The notes: generated by a model from the sequence alone, not told the origin. A DNA stretch of 64,000 bases from DATIKM01 sp035477595 (GCA_035477595.1 DATIKM010000038.1:15237-79236); one strand, 5' to 3'. Numbered from the stretch's first letter, positions 55,029 to 64,000 are shown. Numbers and translations: made by a program.

Positions 55029-56227
55029 AGCCCGGCCTCGCGCGCTTCGGCCACCTTACGGATCGCCGCAGCCGTCTCGGCGGTGTCGGCGTCCGACCAG
55101 CTCTCATGGATCGGGACGACTACGCAGGTGCGGAGCGCCTCTTCGGCGACCGGGCAGGCTGGCCGGTGGCCTCCGGCGGCGGCGGCGTGCGCCACCGCCG
55201 GGTACGTGTAGACGCAGCGCTCGATGTAGTGCGCCCCGGCCGGCACGCCCTCCGCCGTGAGGGCGGCCGCGAACCAGGCGGCGTCGTCCTCGCTGGTTCT
55301 GCCGAGGACACGGAAGAGGAAGAACCACCACGTGCAGCGGGCGCCGGGCGCCACCCTCGGCGCCGCAACGCCGGGCGCTTCCTCGCACGCGACCCGCAGC
55401 GCGTCACCCACGCGAGCGCGCCCCTCGCAGATGGCGTCGAGCTTGCCCATCTGGGCGAGCGCTACGGCGCCCTGCAGCTCCGTCATGCGGTAGTTCGTCG
55501 CCACGAACTCCGGGGAGCGGCTCGCGCCCGGCTCGCGGCTGTATGCCTTGTCGGTTGCCATTCGGATGCGGCGGGCCAGCTCCGGGTCCGCCGTGATGCA
55601 CATCCCTCCGTCCCCGCAGGCGATGTGCTTGAACTCGTTCAGCGAGAAGCACCCGATCTCGCCCACCGTGCCTGCGAGGCGGCCGTCGATGGCTGCGAGG
55701 TAGCTCTGAGCGCAGTCCTCGATGAGTGCGACGCCGGCCGCGCGCGTCGCTTCCGCGATGCCGGGAGCGTCGCACGGGTTGCCCGCCAGGTGGACGGCGA
55801 TGACGGCACGGGTGCGCGGCGTCAGGCACGCCGCCACCGTCTCCGCCGTCAGGTTGCATGTGTGTGGGTCCACATCCGCGAAGACCGGCGTGGCGCCCTG
55901 AAGCAGGGCGCCGGAGAGCGTGCCCATGTCGGTGATAGGCGATGTCACCACCTCGTCGCCAGGACCGACCCTGAGCGCGGCCAGGGCGGCGTGGATCGCC
56001 CCGGTGCAGGAGGATGCCGCAACGCAGTGCGGCACGCCCCATCGTGCCGCGAAGCGCTCCTCGAACTCCTTCACCTTGCCGCCCTGGGCGTAGAAGAGCG
56101 TGCCCTGCGCGAGCGCCTCGCGAAGCTGCTGGAGCTCCTCGTCGCCGTAGCGGTTGGGGCGCGGCGCGTAGGGGCGGGGCTTGGCGCGCGGCCCGCCGTT
56201 GATGGCGAGCGTGCCCGCGTTGCTCAT
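55025..56227 (-). CDS. DegT/DnrJ/EryC1/StrS-family PLP enzyme
   Basis: A 400-residue PLP-dependent sugar aminotransferase-type protein. GGAGG precedes the ATG at 56227. Landmarks are CVAASSCTGAIHAALAAL (PLP phosphate site), ALIEDCAQSY (Asp contacting the ring) and FSLNEFKHIACGDGGMC with the likely PLP Lys. Family members transaminate keto sugars, or dehydrate in the ColD branch, for cell-surface or antibiotic sugars. The neighbours do not identify the sugar. Confidence 0.9.
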   Translation of the reverse strand: MSNAGTLAINGGPRAKPRPYAPRPNRYGDEELQQLREALAQGTLFYAQGGKVKEFEERFAARWGVPHCVAASSCTGAIHAALAALRVGPGDEVVTSPITDMGTLSGALLQGATPVFADVDPHTCNLTAETVAACLTPRTRAVIAVHLAGNPCDAPGIAEATRAAGVALIEDCAQSYLAAIDGRLAGTVGEIGCFSLNEFKHIACGDGGMCITADPELARRIRMATDKAYSREPGASRSPEFVATNYRMTELQGAVALAQMGKLDAICEGRARVGDALRVACEEAPGVAAPRVAPGARCTWWFFLFRVLGRTSEDDAAWFAAALTAEGVPAGAHYIERCVYTYPAVAHAAAAGGHRPACPVAEEALRTCVVVPIHESWSDADTAETAAAIRKVAEAREAGL

Positions 56228-56383
56228 AATGGGCCTCCATGGCGTCCGGCCTCGGCCGCGAGAGCCAGAGAGGCGGCCTGGCGCAGCATCCACGTGCCGA
56301 CCGCCAGGTTGGCGGCCTTGATCGCCCGCAAGGCCGAGAGGTGCATCACCACCCGCACACGATGGGGCGGGTCGAGCAGCACT

Positions 56384-57565
56384 TCATGCCCATAGCCGCT
56401 TGCCTGCCTTGCCCGACAGGAGGCCGTGCGTCTCCGCGAGGAGGTCCGGTATCGAGAGGTGCAGGGGACAGCGCGGAAGACACTCGCCGCAGCGCGTGCA
56501 GAAGTCGCCCTGGGTACCGGGGAACCAATGTCCGCCCCCGCCGGTGCGCTGCCCTGTCGCCTCGTCCCGGCGAGCGAGCATGCCGTACCGGTAGCGGCCG
56601 AACTCCTCCATCCCCAGTGCGCGTACGAGGTTCCGGAGCCGCAGCACTTCGGGGATGTGCACGTCCTCCGGGCACGGGAGGCACTCGTGGCAGAAGCTGC
56701 AGCGGGTGTCACCCAGCGCGGCAACGGCCGCGTCCACGCGGTCCACCGCCGCCTGCTCCTGCTCCGACAGCGGACCGTCGCGCCCCACACCTGCCAGGTG
56801 CGCATCGAACTCCTCCGGCCGCGCCGCCCCGAGCGACAGGGTGTGCACCTCCGGCTGGGCGAGGAGCCATCGCTGGTTCAGCTCGATGGGGGTGAAAGGC
56901 GCGCATAGCTCGATCAGCCGGGTTGAGGGCCGATGCAGCAGGCCGCCCTTGTCGGTCGGCGAGATGATGAAGACGCCCATGTCCAGCTCGGCCGCGCGTC
57001 GCACCGCGGGAAGGTTGTGGCGGTTCAGAAGGTAGTAGTGCAGATTGACGGAGTCGAAGGCGCCGCACTCGCACACATCGATGATGACGTTGAGCGGCGC
57101 GTGCGTCGAGAAGCCCAGGCGCCCGACCAGCCCCTCGGCGATGGCTCGTCTCGCGGCCTCCACGGCGCCATCCGGTCTCAGCGCCAGATCGAGGACCTCC
57201 GGCGTGTTGATGCCGTGAATGTCGAGGTTGTCGATGTGCTCGACACCCAGGCGCCGCATGGAGTCCTCGAGGGCCTCCCGGAAAGCGGCGGCTGTCTCCA
57301 TCGGTGCGATCTTCGTGGTGAGAATGAACTCGTCGCGGCGCAGGACGCCGTCGCGCAGGGCGCGCCCGATGAGCTCCTCGCTGAGGCCGTAGCCCCGCGC
57401 GGTCTCGAGATGGTCTATGCCTAAGTCAAGCGCGCGGCGCAGCGTCGCGGCAGCCCGCCCGCGATTGGTCTCGGCATCCTCCTGGGCTTCGGGGGGGATG
57501 CGCATGGCGCCAAAGGTGAGCACCGGGACCTGGAGGCCTGTCCGGCCGAAACGGCGATGCAGCAC
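56384..57565 (-). CDS. aldo/keto reductase with C-terminal 4Fe-4S motifs
   Basis: A 393-residue protein starting at a GTG (57565) with GAGGAAG upstream. The AKR barrel has the catalytic set in DHLETARGYG (Asp, Tyr), ILTTKIAP (Lys) and NLDIHGIN (His). After residue about 300 it carries CSFCHECLPCP and, near residue 360, CTRCGECLPRCP. Both fit 4Fe-4S sites of the AKR-ferredoxin fusion family. Such enzymes may pass electrons between NAD(P)H and Fe-S partners. The 156 bases between this stop and the DegT start hold no convincing gene. Confidence 0.9.
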   Translation of the reverse strand: MLHRRFGRTGLQVPVLTFGAMRIPPEAQEDAETNRGRAAATLRRALDLGIDHLETARGYGLSEELIGRALRDGVLRRDEFILTTKIAPMETAAAFREALEDSMRRLGVEHIDNLDIHGINTPEVLDLALRPDGAVEAARRAIAEGLVGRLGFSTHAPLNVIIDVCECGAFDSVNLHYYLLNRHNLPAVRRAAELDMGVFIISPTDKGGLLHRPSTRLIELCAPFTPIELNQRWLLAQPEVHTLSLGAARPEEFDAHLAGVGRDGPLSEQEQAAVDRVDAAVAALGDTRCSFCHECLPCPEDVHIPEVLRLRNLVRALGMEEFGRYRYGMLARRDEATGQRTGGGGHWFPGTQGDFCTRCGECLPRCPLHLSIPDLLAETHGLLSGKAGKRLWA

Positions 57566-57865
57566 GGGATCTTCCTCTTCGGGCGCCGCGGCGGGGGTCG
57601 GACGCCAGCGGCATTCTAGCAAAGCGCGCGCGGAAGCGTCAACGCGCAGTTGCGGCATGGGTGCGCGCTATGTCGGCCACTCACAACCCTCAGCGGCCTG
57701 GCGACCCAGGCTGGAGGCGCTCCTCGTCGGCGTCGACTGCTGCGCCAGCCCGGCCGTACGCGACGGCGAGCCCAGGTCCGTGCGGCCGGCGGTACGGTAG
57801 CGTGGAACCAGCGGACTGACGCGATCCATGGCGCTGCGCCGCTCCCCAAGGCGGAGCGCCCCGCC
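57566..57865. other. 300-base gap between the DUF885 and aldo/keto reductase genes
   Basis: No gene, hairpin or promoter that I can support. Both flanking genes are on the minus strand. Confidence 0.4.
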
Positions 57866-59539
57866 TCAGCGGAACCGCCAGTCGCAGGGGAACTCACGTG
57901 GGATCGGGAGGCCAAGGAGCAGCGCCCGCAGGACGGCAATCGGCATGCTGTTGGCGCGAAGCACGGCGTCGTGGAACCTCCGGTCGGTCCAGCCGGCCGC
58001 TCGCGCCTCGCCCCGCAGTGCGTGCATCTGGAGCCCGCCGATCAGGTACGCGCACTGGTAGAGCGGCTCGTAGTCATCCCCGAAGGACCGGCGCACCTCA
58101 CCGAGTGCGTTCTCGCGCTCGTGGCCCACCTCCTCGACCAGCATCTCGACGCACTGAGGCGCCGTGAGCTCGCCCAGGTGGAAGCCCAGCGAGAAGACCA
58201 CGCGGACGCAGCGGTGCAGCCGCCAAAAGAGCATGCCCACGCGCTCCTCCGGAGTGCGAGCAAAGCCGGCCTCCCACAGCAACATCTCCCAGTGAAGCGC
58301 CCAGCCCTCGGTCCAGAAGGGAGTGTGGAAGGCGAGACGGTACGGCCGATAGCGCTTCTGGAAGAAGGCCTGCAGCCCGTGCCCCGGAATCAGCTCGTGC
58401 TGCACGGTGGCTCGGGAGAAGTGGCGGTTGTTGCCCCGAAGCGCCATGCGCTTCCGCTCGTGCTCCATGTCCGAAGTGGGATACGAGACGATGATCGCCT
58501 CGCCACCGAGGAAGAACGGGTTCACCTTCTGGCGTTCAGCGCTCATCATCTCCATGCGCCAGAAGTCGCGCGCCAGCGGCGGCACGGTGACGAGGCCGCG
58601 CTCCTCCACAAACTCCGCCGCCTCGCGGGCCAGGTCACGGACCAGCGCGGGCTGAGCGCCGGGCGGAACGTGGTCCTCCTTCACGCACTCGATGGCGGCG
58701 CGCCAGTCGTCGCCCAGGCCCATCTCGGAGGCCGCGCGCCGCAGCTCGGCCAGGCACCAGGCCTGCTCCTCGCGCGCGATGGCCACGAGCTCCTCCGGCG
58801 TGTAGGGGACGAGCGCCAGCTGCAGGTCGCGCAGGATGGCCTCGCGGCCTGCCGGGTCGCCCGCGATGGCGTCCGGGCCGTCGATGCCTGCGGCCTTCGT
58901 ACGCAGGGCTTCGGCGCACCCATTGAGCGTCTCCTCGAGGGCGGCCTGCGGCTTACCGACCCACCAGTCGAACTCCGGGTCATAGCCGGATCGGAAGGCC
59001 CGCCAGCCAGCCAGCGCCCCGCGCAGCTTGTCGAGCGTTCGAGCGGCGCGAGCGGCCACCGACGGCGCGTCCGGCACACGCGCTTCCCCGGCGGTGTGCC
59101 GGCGCTCGATATCGCGCTGGAGGGCGAGTGCCGCTTCCGCAGCGGCGTGGAGCCGCCCCGCGGCGTCGCGCGCGGGCTGGTCATCGAGCAGGCAGCGCTC
59201 GTCCAGGAGCGCGATGAGGTCCGCCGCAAACGGAACGAGTGCGGCAGTCTCGTCCCACCACCTGGCCTCGCGCTGCAACCCCTCGAGGTCCATGGCGAGC
59301 AGACGCTCGAACAGCACGCAGTCCGCGCGATCGTCCGCGTCGAGCGCGCCAAAGTCGATGCGCTGCACTGCCTCCGACCAGGCGCTCGCCAGGTCGCGGA
59401 GCGCGGACGCGCGCACCGGAGACCAGGGCGCGCTCAGCCTTCGCTCTAAGGCCTCTCGGTCCGCCGCGTAGCGCGCCACGACGGGCGGCATGACGCCGCC
59501 AGACGGCGACAGGTCGTGGAGTGGCGCTTCCGGTACCAT
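57866..59539 (-). CDS. DUF885 family protein (M3/M32-like metallopeptidase fold)
   Basis: A 557-residue DUF885 protein. The second ATG (59539) is preferred because GGGAGG lies six to seven bases upstream; the first (59545) directly abuts that site. The zinc-type motif VQHELIPGHGLQ and the downstream FWTEGWALHWE are the diagnostic pair of the family (HExxPGH and EGWAxxxE). No signal peptide is visible, so it is probably cytoplasmic. Activity is unknown, with peptidase or carboxypeptidase suggested by fold. Confidence 0.88.
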   Translation of the reverse strand: MVPEAPLHDLSPSGGVMPPVVARYAADREALERRLSAPWSPVRASALRDLASAWSEAVQRIDFGALDADDRADCVLFERLLAMDLEGLQREARWWDETAALVPFAADLIALLDERCLLDDQPARDAAGRLHAAAEAALALQRDIERRHTAGEARVPDAPSVAARAARTLDKLRGALAGWRAFRSGYDPEFDWWVGKPQAALEETLNGCAEALRTKAAGIDGPDAIAGDPAGREAILRDLQLALVPYTPEELVAIAREEQAWCLAELRRAASEMGLGDDWRAAIECVKEDHVPPGAQPALVRDLAREAAEFVEERGLVTVPPLARDFWRMEMMSAERQKVNPFFLGGEAIIVSYPTSDMEHERKRMALRGNNRHFSRATVQHELIPGHGLQAFFQKRYRPYRLAFHTPFWTEGWALHWEMLLWEAGFARTPEERVGMLFWRLHRCVRVVFSLGFHLGELTAPQCVEMLVEEVGHERENALGEVRRSFGDDYEPLYQCAYLIGGLQMHALRGEARAAGWTDRRFHDAVLRANSMPIAVLRALLLGLPIPREFPCDWRFR

Positions 59540-59836
59540 CGTCATCCTCCCATGCTGCGCGGGGCGTCCGCCCGTCGCTCAGGGACTCCCGCCAGCGCCT
59601 CGGTCGCGAGCGCCCGACGGGATGCGTCATGCCGGCCACCGGCCAACGGGCCAAATTACCCGGCACTTTTACCGGCTTGCCGGGGTATGTGTCGCTGGAC
59701 GTTCTTTCGGGCGGTCCGCGAACTGCCTCTCCAACGCGAAGCCGTCCGCCCGCCCACGACGGCGGGCCGGGACTGTCCGCCGGCCCGCACTACCGGCGCC
59801 CGCCCCGAAGCGGGCGCGTTCAGGAGGTGTGCCGCA

Positions 59837-60229
59837 ATGGCAACCATCACAGGCGCCAATCTCGCCGTCACCGTGGACAACGCGAAGAAGACTGCCCGCT
59901 GCGTGGTTAGCTGCCGCGTCTTCTACACCGCCTACGAGATGCGCGAGATGCGCGAGGGCCTGCGCTTCGCGCTCCACTGCTCCCTGTGGGGGGAGGATCT
60001 CGGGATGTGGCTTAACCCGGACGACTTCCTCTACAGCTACCCGAGCCGGCACTTCCCCGACGCCACGCCCACCAACCCCGAGTCTGCGTCGTTCGAGGTG
60101 ACGCTGGGCCTGTCGCTCCTCGATGAGGACTGGGGCACGGATGAGGTCTACGGCCTGCTCACCCTCAAGAACCTCTACACCGGGAACAAGGTGAAGGCGA
60201 AGACGAACGTCGTCAAGCGCAAGTTCTGA
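59837..60229 (+). CDS. conserved-looking protein of unknown function
   Basis: A 130-residue protein with AGGAGGTGT before the ATG. It begins MATITGANLAVTVDNAKK and continues with strands and a charged helix (YTAYEMREMREGLRF), then FALHCSLWGEDLGMW and a C-terminal ASFEVTLGLSLLDEDWG. It resembles a single beta-sandwich without signal or Cys motif. The strong ribosome binding site and a hairpin after the stop suggest a well-expressed single gene. Family not recognised. Confidence 0.65.
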   Translation: MATITGANLAVTVDNAKKTARCVVSCRVFYTAYEMREMREGLRFALHCSLWGEDLGMWLNPDDFLYSYPSRHFPDATPTNPESASFEVTLGLSLLDEDWGTDEVYGLLTLKNLYTGNKVKAKTNVVKRKF

Positions 60230-60250
60230 CGACGGGGGCCCGCTGAGGGT

Positions 60251-60295
60251 GGACGGGGCGCGCAGCGGCGACGACCTCTCCTGCGCGCCCCGTCC
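60251..60295. terminator. hairpin between convergent genes
   Basis: A perfect 15-base stem (GGACGGGGCGCGCAG with CTGCGCGCCCCGTCC) and a 15-base loop between the gene ending at 60229 and the beta-galactosidase stop at 60301. No T-tract. Confidence 0.6.
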
Positions 60296-60300
60296 GCACG

Positions 60301-63300
60301 TCACCCCTGAGGCATCGGCCGGCGCGCCAGCGAGCGCGCATCATCGCCAGGCGCCAGACCGCGCAGGCGAACGCAGAACCTGAACGGACCCGGCCGCAGG
60401 ATGTACTGCGGAAGCGGTCCAGGCCCGCAACTAGCGCTGCCCAGGCCCTGCCGCGCGTGATCAAGGTGTACGGTGACCACGGGTCTCGCCGCCAGGTCGC
60501 AGGTGTGTCGGGCCGCGTCGAGGTCCTCTGGCGTGTAGCGCAGAGCGCTGAACGCGATGTCCGGGTCGGCGGCCATCAGGAGGCCGGCCCCGTCCGCGGC
60601 GCGGAGCGCCGCCCACTGAACGTCGCTTCGGCTGCCGTTCTCCTGCGGGAATATGTAGGGCGTGTAGAGCGCATCGACAGGCGCAGACCAGAGGCCCATC
60701 GCACAGGCCTCCTTGCTGTCCGGGTACGACTCGCCGGGCCCACGACCGTACCAGGTCGCGTGCTCGAACGCGCCGGGCGCCGACATCCGCAGCCCAATGC
60801 GCGGCACGGACTCCGGCCAGGTCCCCTCGAACGCGCCCTCGACGGCCAGCACCACGTCACCGTCGCCGCAGAGCGTGTAGGTCAGGCGGCAGCGCACGCC
60901 AATCGTGTGGACCGGCGGCGCCACGCGCAGGTCGACCAGGACCCGCGCCCTGTCGCGCGATGGCTGCTCGCAGATGATGCGGTCGAGCCGGTGCTGAAGC
61001 GCGTCGAGGCCCGCGTCGCGCCAGCGCTTCGCGTCGCCCCCGCCGAAGCTCCGGTCGTTGTCGGTGGGCGCCCGCCAGAGGTCAAGCCGCGGGCCGGCTA
61101 TCAGCAGGTCGTGGCCACCGCGTCTCCATCGGCGCATGTCGCCCGTGGCCAGGTCGAACGCGGCTTCCCAGTCGCCGCCGTGCACCACGAGCAGTCCATC
61201 CTCGCTGCGCGTCCCGACGGGTGGCGCCCCTGTCGAGCGAGGGGCGCTCGCCGGCGTGCGCAGATGCAGCAGGGCGAACTGCTCCCAGGCGACCAGGTGC
61301 CCCGCCGGCGCCCACAGGGCGTCCGCCGCCAGCCGGAAGTCGGTGCGGAGGCGCCAGTCCCCTCCCGGCGCGCTCCGCAGAGCGGACGGCAGCGGGATCG
61401 TCATCTCGGCGCTCTCGCCGGGTGCGAGAGCCGGCACGGGCAGCGGCCCGCCCGCCACGGGCTCGCCATCGGCGGTGACGGTCCACGAGGCAGCGAGATG
61501 CGCGAGCGTCACGTGGTCGTGCCGGTTTGTGACCCGCAGCGCGCCGCGCTCTAGGTCCACCGGCTCGACGAGCACCGGCTGGATGACCCTGGCGTACTCC
61601 GTGAGGCCCGGCGAGGGAGCGCGGTCCGGTCGGATGAGCCCGTCGATGACGAAGTTGCCGTCGTGGGGCCGGTCGCCGAAGTCGCCCCCGTAGGCGTAGT
61701 ACTCGACGCCCGCCGCGTTGCGCTTCGGGATGCCGTGGTCAACCCACTCCCAGATGAACCCGCCGCACAGGCGCGGGTACCGCCAGATGAGGTCCCAGTA
61801 CTCGCGCAGGTTGCCCGGCCCGTTGCCCATCGCGTGGGCGTACTCGCACAGCACGAACGGCATGCGCGCGTAGCGCTCCGCTGGCGTCTTGCCGTCCCAG
61901 AGATCCAGGTCGCCGGCGACCTGCGCGATCCGCTCCACCGTGGGCACGTCCGAGTACATCCTGCTGAAGAGGTCCGCAGTCTGCAGGGCCACATCCGCCT
62001 CATAGTGGATCGGGCGGGCGGGGTCGATGGCGCGCGCCGCGGCTGCCATCGCGATATGGTTGCGCCCGAAGCCCGCCTCGTTGCCCAACGACCAGATGAG
62101 GACCGACGGGTGGTTGCGGTCCCGACGCACCATGCGCACCATGCGGTCGACGCATGCCTCCTCCCACACCGGGTCGTCGGGCGGATTGGTGCGCTCGCGG
62201 TGGTCCAGGAAGCCGTGCGTCTCCAGGTCGCACTCGTCGATCAGGGCGATGCCGTAGCGATCACAGAGGTCGTACCAGCGCGGGTCGTCCGGGTAGTGCG
62301 AGGTGCGGACCGCGTTGATGTTGTGTAGCTTCATCAGTAGAACGTCCGCGAGCATAGTCTCCAGAGGAACGGCCCGGCCCAGGGTCGGGTGGTGCTCATG
62401 GCGGTTCACGCCCCTGAGCTTCATCGGCTTGCCGTTGAGCGTCAGCACGCCCTCGCGGATGGCGACCTCGCGGATGCCGGTGCGCACGGCGACCGACTGG
62501 GTGGGCGCGCCGCTCTCGTCCAGCAGCGTGAGGACGAGCGTGTAGAGGAAGGGGCTCTCCGGAGACCACAAGCATGCATCCGGCACAGCGAGGTCGACCC
62601 TCGCCTCGGCATGCGCATCGGGCGCGAGCGTGATGGGGCCAGCGCCGGCTCGGGCGACCTGCTGTCCGGCGGCGTCGATAAGGCGCGCCTCGATCACCCG
62701 GCCCGCCGGCCGCTCGCCAAGGCTTCTCAGCATGGCAGAGACTCGCACAACGGCCTCGCCGCCCTGGCGCAGGTCCGTGACGACGCCCAGGTCGGCGATC
62801 TGGGTGCGCGGGAAAGCTACGAGTGCCACGTCGCGGAAGATGCCGGAGAGCCACCACATGTCCTGGTCCTCTAGGTAGCTTCCGTCGGACCACTGGATGA
62901 CGCGCACGGCCACCGTGTTGTCGCCCGGGCGCACGAGTGCGCTCACATCGAACTCCGCGGGCAGGCGGCTGCCCTTGCTCATGCCCGCTTCGAGCCCGTT
63001 CACCCACACGGTCAGGCAGGAGTCCGCGCCCTCGAACCGCAGACGCACCTGCATACCAGCCCATTCCTCCGGCAGCCAGAAGGAGCGCCGGTAGCAGCCG
63101 GTCGGGTTCTCCGTGGGGACGCGCGGCGGATCTATGGGGAACGGATAGATGACGTTCGTGTAGTGGGGGCGGCCGTGGCCGTGCATCTGCCAGCACCCCG
63201 GCACGGGCAGATCGCCCCAGCCCGCTGCGTCGTGGTCTGGCTCCCAGAACCGGTCCGGCGCGCGATCGGGCGACTCCGCCAGACAGAAGCTCCAGCGCCC

Positions 63301-63435
63301 GTTCAGGGAGACGCGCCAGGGCGAGAGGTCGGGCTCCAGCATCGCGGCGGTCTCGGGATCGGGGAACGGGGTGAAGCTGGCGCGGGGCTCAAGGCGGTTG
63401 CGGTGGGGCAGGGCGGGGTTCTCCCAGTCGTTCAT
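60301..63435 (-). CDS. beta-galactosidase, GH2 (LacZ/EbgA-like)
   Basis: A 1044-residue GH2 enzyme, close to E. coli LacZ in length. The jelly-roll start (PDPETAAMLEPDLSPWRVSL) is followed by an Ig-like domain, the TIM barrel and the C-terminal beta-galactosidase small-chain domain. Catalytic residues are in WSLGNEAGFG (acid/base Glu near residue 448) and LCEYAHAMGNG (nucleophile Glu near residue 532), matching E461 and E537 of LacZ. The start at 63435 has GAAAGG 12 bases upstream. An IS66 relic lies just upstream. No signal peptide, so it probably cleaves imported beta-galactosides. Confidence 0.95.
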   Translation of the reverse strand: MNDWENPALPHRNRLEPRASFTPFPDPETAAMLEPDLSPWRVSLNGRWSFCLAESPDRAPDRFWEPDHDAAGWGDLPVPGCWQMHGHGRPHYTNVIYPFPIDPPRVPTENPTGCYRRSFWLPEEWAGMQVRLRFEGADSCLTVWVNGLEAGMSKGSRLPAEFDVSALVRPGDNTVAVRVIQWSDGSYLEDQDMWWLSGIFRDVALVAFPRTQIADLGVVTDLRQGGEAVVRVSAMLRSLGERPAGRVIEARLIDAAGQQVARAGAGPITLAPDAHAEARVDLAVPDACLWSPESPFLYTLVLTLLDESGAPTQSVAVRTGIREVAIREGVLTLNGKPMKLRGVNRHEHHPTLGRAVPLETMLADVLLMKLHNINAVRTSHYPDDPRWYDLCDRYGIALIDECDLETHGFLDHRERTNPPDDPVWEEACVDRMVRMVRRDRNHPSVLIWSLGNEAGFGRNHIAMAAAARAIDPARPIHYEADVALQTADLFSRMYSDVPTVERIAQVAGDLDLWDGKTPAERYARMPFVLCEYAHAMGNGPGNLREYWDLIWRYPRLCGGFIWEWVDHGIPKRNAAGVEYYAYGGDFGDRPHDGNFVIDGLIRPDRAPSPGLTEYARVIQPVLVEPVDLERGALRVTNRHDHVTLAHLAASWTVTADGEPVAGGPLPVPALAPGESAEMTIPLPSALRSAPGGDWRLRTDFRLAADALWAPAGHLVAWEQFALLHLRTPASAPRSTGAPPVGTRSEDGLLVVHGGDWEAAFDLATGDMRRWRRGGHDLLIAGPRLDLWRAPTDNDRSFGGGDAKRWRDAGLDALQHRLDRIICEQPSRDRARVLVDLRVAPPVHTIGVRCRLTYTLCGDGDVVLAVEGAFEGTWPESVPRIGLRMSAPGAFEHATWYGRGPGESYPDSKEACAMGLWSAPVDALYTPYIFPQENGSRSDVQWAALRAADGAGLLMAADPDIAFSALRYTPEDLDAARHTCDLAARPVVTVHLDHARQGLGSASCGPGPLPQYILRPGPFRFCVRLRGLAPGDDARSLARRPMPQG

Positions 63436-63537
63436 CGTGTCGCGTGGCCTTTCGATGGTGGGTGGCGGGCTCACGGCCGCAGAAAGGCAGTTCGCGCCGG
63501 TGCCGCCGATCCCCTGCAGAGGGGCCGATCTGTACCA

Positions 63538-63700
63538 GTTCAGGCTGTGTGAGAGTGATGTTGGTGGGCGGATGCGGTGGCGGTGGTCGCAGTGCGTCCG
63601 GCGAGCGTCTGCTTGCAGGCATGCAGGTTGTCCTCGCCGCACAGCGCACAGGTCTGGAAGAGGCTGTGGAGGATTGCCTGTGTGTCTGACCCCTTCGGGC
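63538..63700. repeat. IS66 3'-end segment, copy 2 of 2 in the window
   Basis: It aligns with 24799-24965 (shared blocks GTGGGCGGATGCGG and GCAGGCATGCAGG). Only the last 50 or so codons of the transposase are left, frameshifted, and the rest of the element is gone. It begins about 100 bases upstream of the beta-galactosidase start, between that gene and the divergent DUF4855-like gene, so it occupies both their promoter regions. Confidence 0.75.
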
Positions 63701-63787
63701 TGCGCGTGCAGGTGCGAGGCCGGTGCGCGGCGAAGCGAGCGAGGCGTACCCGGCCGCGCTGGTCGGGTCCGCGCGGGAGGCTCTGCG

Positions 63788-64000
63788 ATGCTGGTCGGGT
63801 CCGCTGCCGTCGCCCTGCTCCTCCTGGCCGCCCCCGGGCCGGCCGCAGAGGGCCCTGCGCGCCAGGAGCCCGGCTACCTCACCCCGGAGGCGGCGGGTTT
63901 CCGTCAGTGCGTGCTGATCTACGATCGGCCGGAACGCTCCGCTGACGACCTTCTGCCCTACGTCTCGCGGTGGATCGATGGCGCGCCGCGCGCGTGGAAC
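63788..64000 (+). CDS. exported DUF4855-like protein (partial, runs off right edge)
   Basis: The frame runs open from an ATG at 63788 to the window end (71 codons seen). GGGAGG lies nine bases upstream. A signal (AAVALLLLAAPGPAAEG) is followed by FRQCVLIYDRPERS and DLLPYVSRWIDG, which resemble the start of DUF4855, a family found with polysaccharide-degrading genes. The assignment rests on this short stretch only. Confidence 0.6.
   Translation, partial: MLVGSAAVALLLLAAPGPAAEGPARQEPGYLTPEAAGFRQCVLIYDRPERSADDLLPYVSRWIDGAPRAWN

Noticed and set aside
56224..56346. 40-codon minus-strand frame between the aldo/keto reductase and DegT genes
   Set aside because: No ribosome binding site, and its end overlaps the DegT start region; likely chance.

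Overview
The window comes from a GC-rich bacterium with compact, mostly co-oriented operons and strong AGGAGG-type ribosome binding sites. The gene content is that of a free-living degrader of plant or algal glycans: GH9, GH2, GH42-like and GH106-like hydrolases, many Gfo/Idh/MocA oxidoreductases and sugar isomerases, a Tat-heavy secretome, DUF1501/DUF1553-type proteins, and a DUF1559-type pseudopilin. My best guess is an Armatimonadota genome, with Planctomycetota as the alternative. This is inferred from gene content only. I saw no rRNA, tRNA, CRISPR array or intact mobile element.

Left third (1-24 kb). A zinc-ribbon protein runs off the left edge. A well-formed promoter at 1270-1298 reads into a nucleoside hydrolase and a sugar isomerase. 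After a convergent secreted glycosidase comes a sugar catabolic operon (6039-10240): a cupin isomerase, two TIM-barrel isomerases/epimerases and a cytoplasmic Gfo/Idh dehydrogenase. Next is a Tat-exported Gfo/Idh protein followed by a HEAT-repeat protein with a C-terminal DUF1080 domain. DUF1080 is now linked to cleavage of 3-keto-glycosides, so this pair looks like an exported oxidise-then-cleave system. On the minus strand lie a DUF1553/DUF1501/pre-peptidase operon and a GH9 glucanase-alkaline phosphatase pair.

Middle (24-41.4 kb). A RidA protein is followed by an IS66 transposase wreck (24.8-25.5 kb). Then comes a second Gfo/Idh-HEAT-Gfo/Idh operon whose HEAT protein has no DUF1080 domain. 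Further on are a discoidin-like exported protein overlapping an Agl23-type GT39 membrane protein, a large GH106-like hydrolase divergent from a phosphohexomutase, and groES-groEL under a CIRCE operator.

Right third (41.5-64 kb). Pyruvate phosphate dikinase is followed by an operon (45.0-49.5 kb) with an apparently inactive PEP-utilising-enzyme homologue, an ABC ATPase, a membrane HEAT-like protein and an ABC-2 permease. Then come a pseudopilin, a G5-3D protein next to rsmA (the B. subtilis yabE-ksgA neighbourhood without rnmV), a lysozyme-like exported protein, and a minus-strand run containing a kinase-like protein without an ATPase domain, a DegT aminotransferase, an aldo/keto reductase with two Fe-S motifs and a DUF885 metalloprotein. 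The window ends with a GH2 beta-galactosidase whose upstream region holds a second IS66 relic, and the start of a DUF4855-like exported protein.

Together the genes describe secretion of glycan-active enzymes, conversion of the released sugars by isomerases and dehydrogenases, and housekeeping functions between them. The items most worth follow-up are the HEAT-DUF1080 export pair and its DUF1080-less paralogue, the dead PEP-utiliser heading an ABC operon, and the two IS66 relics.
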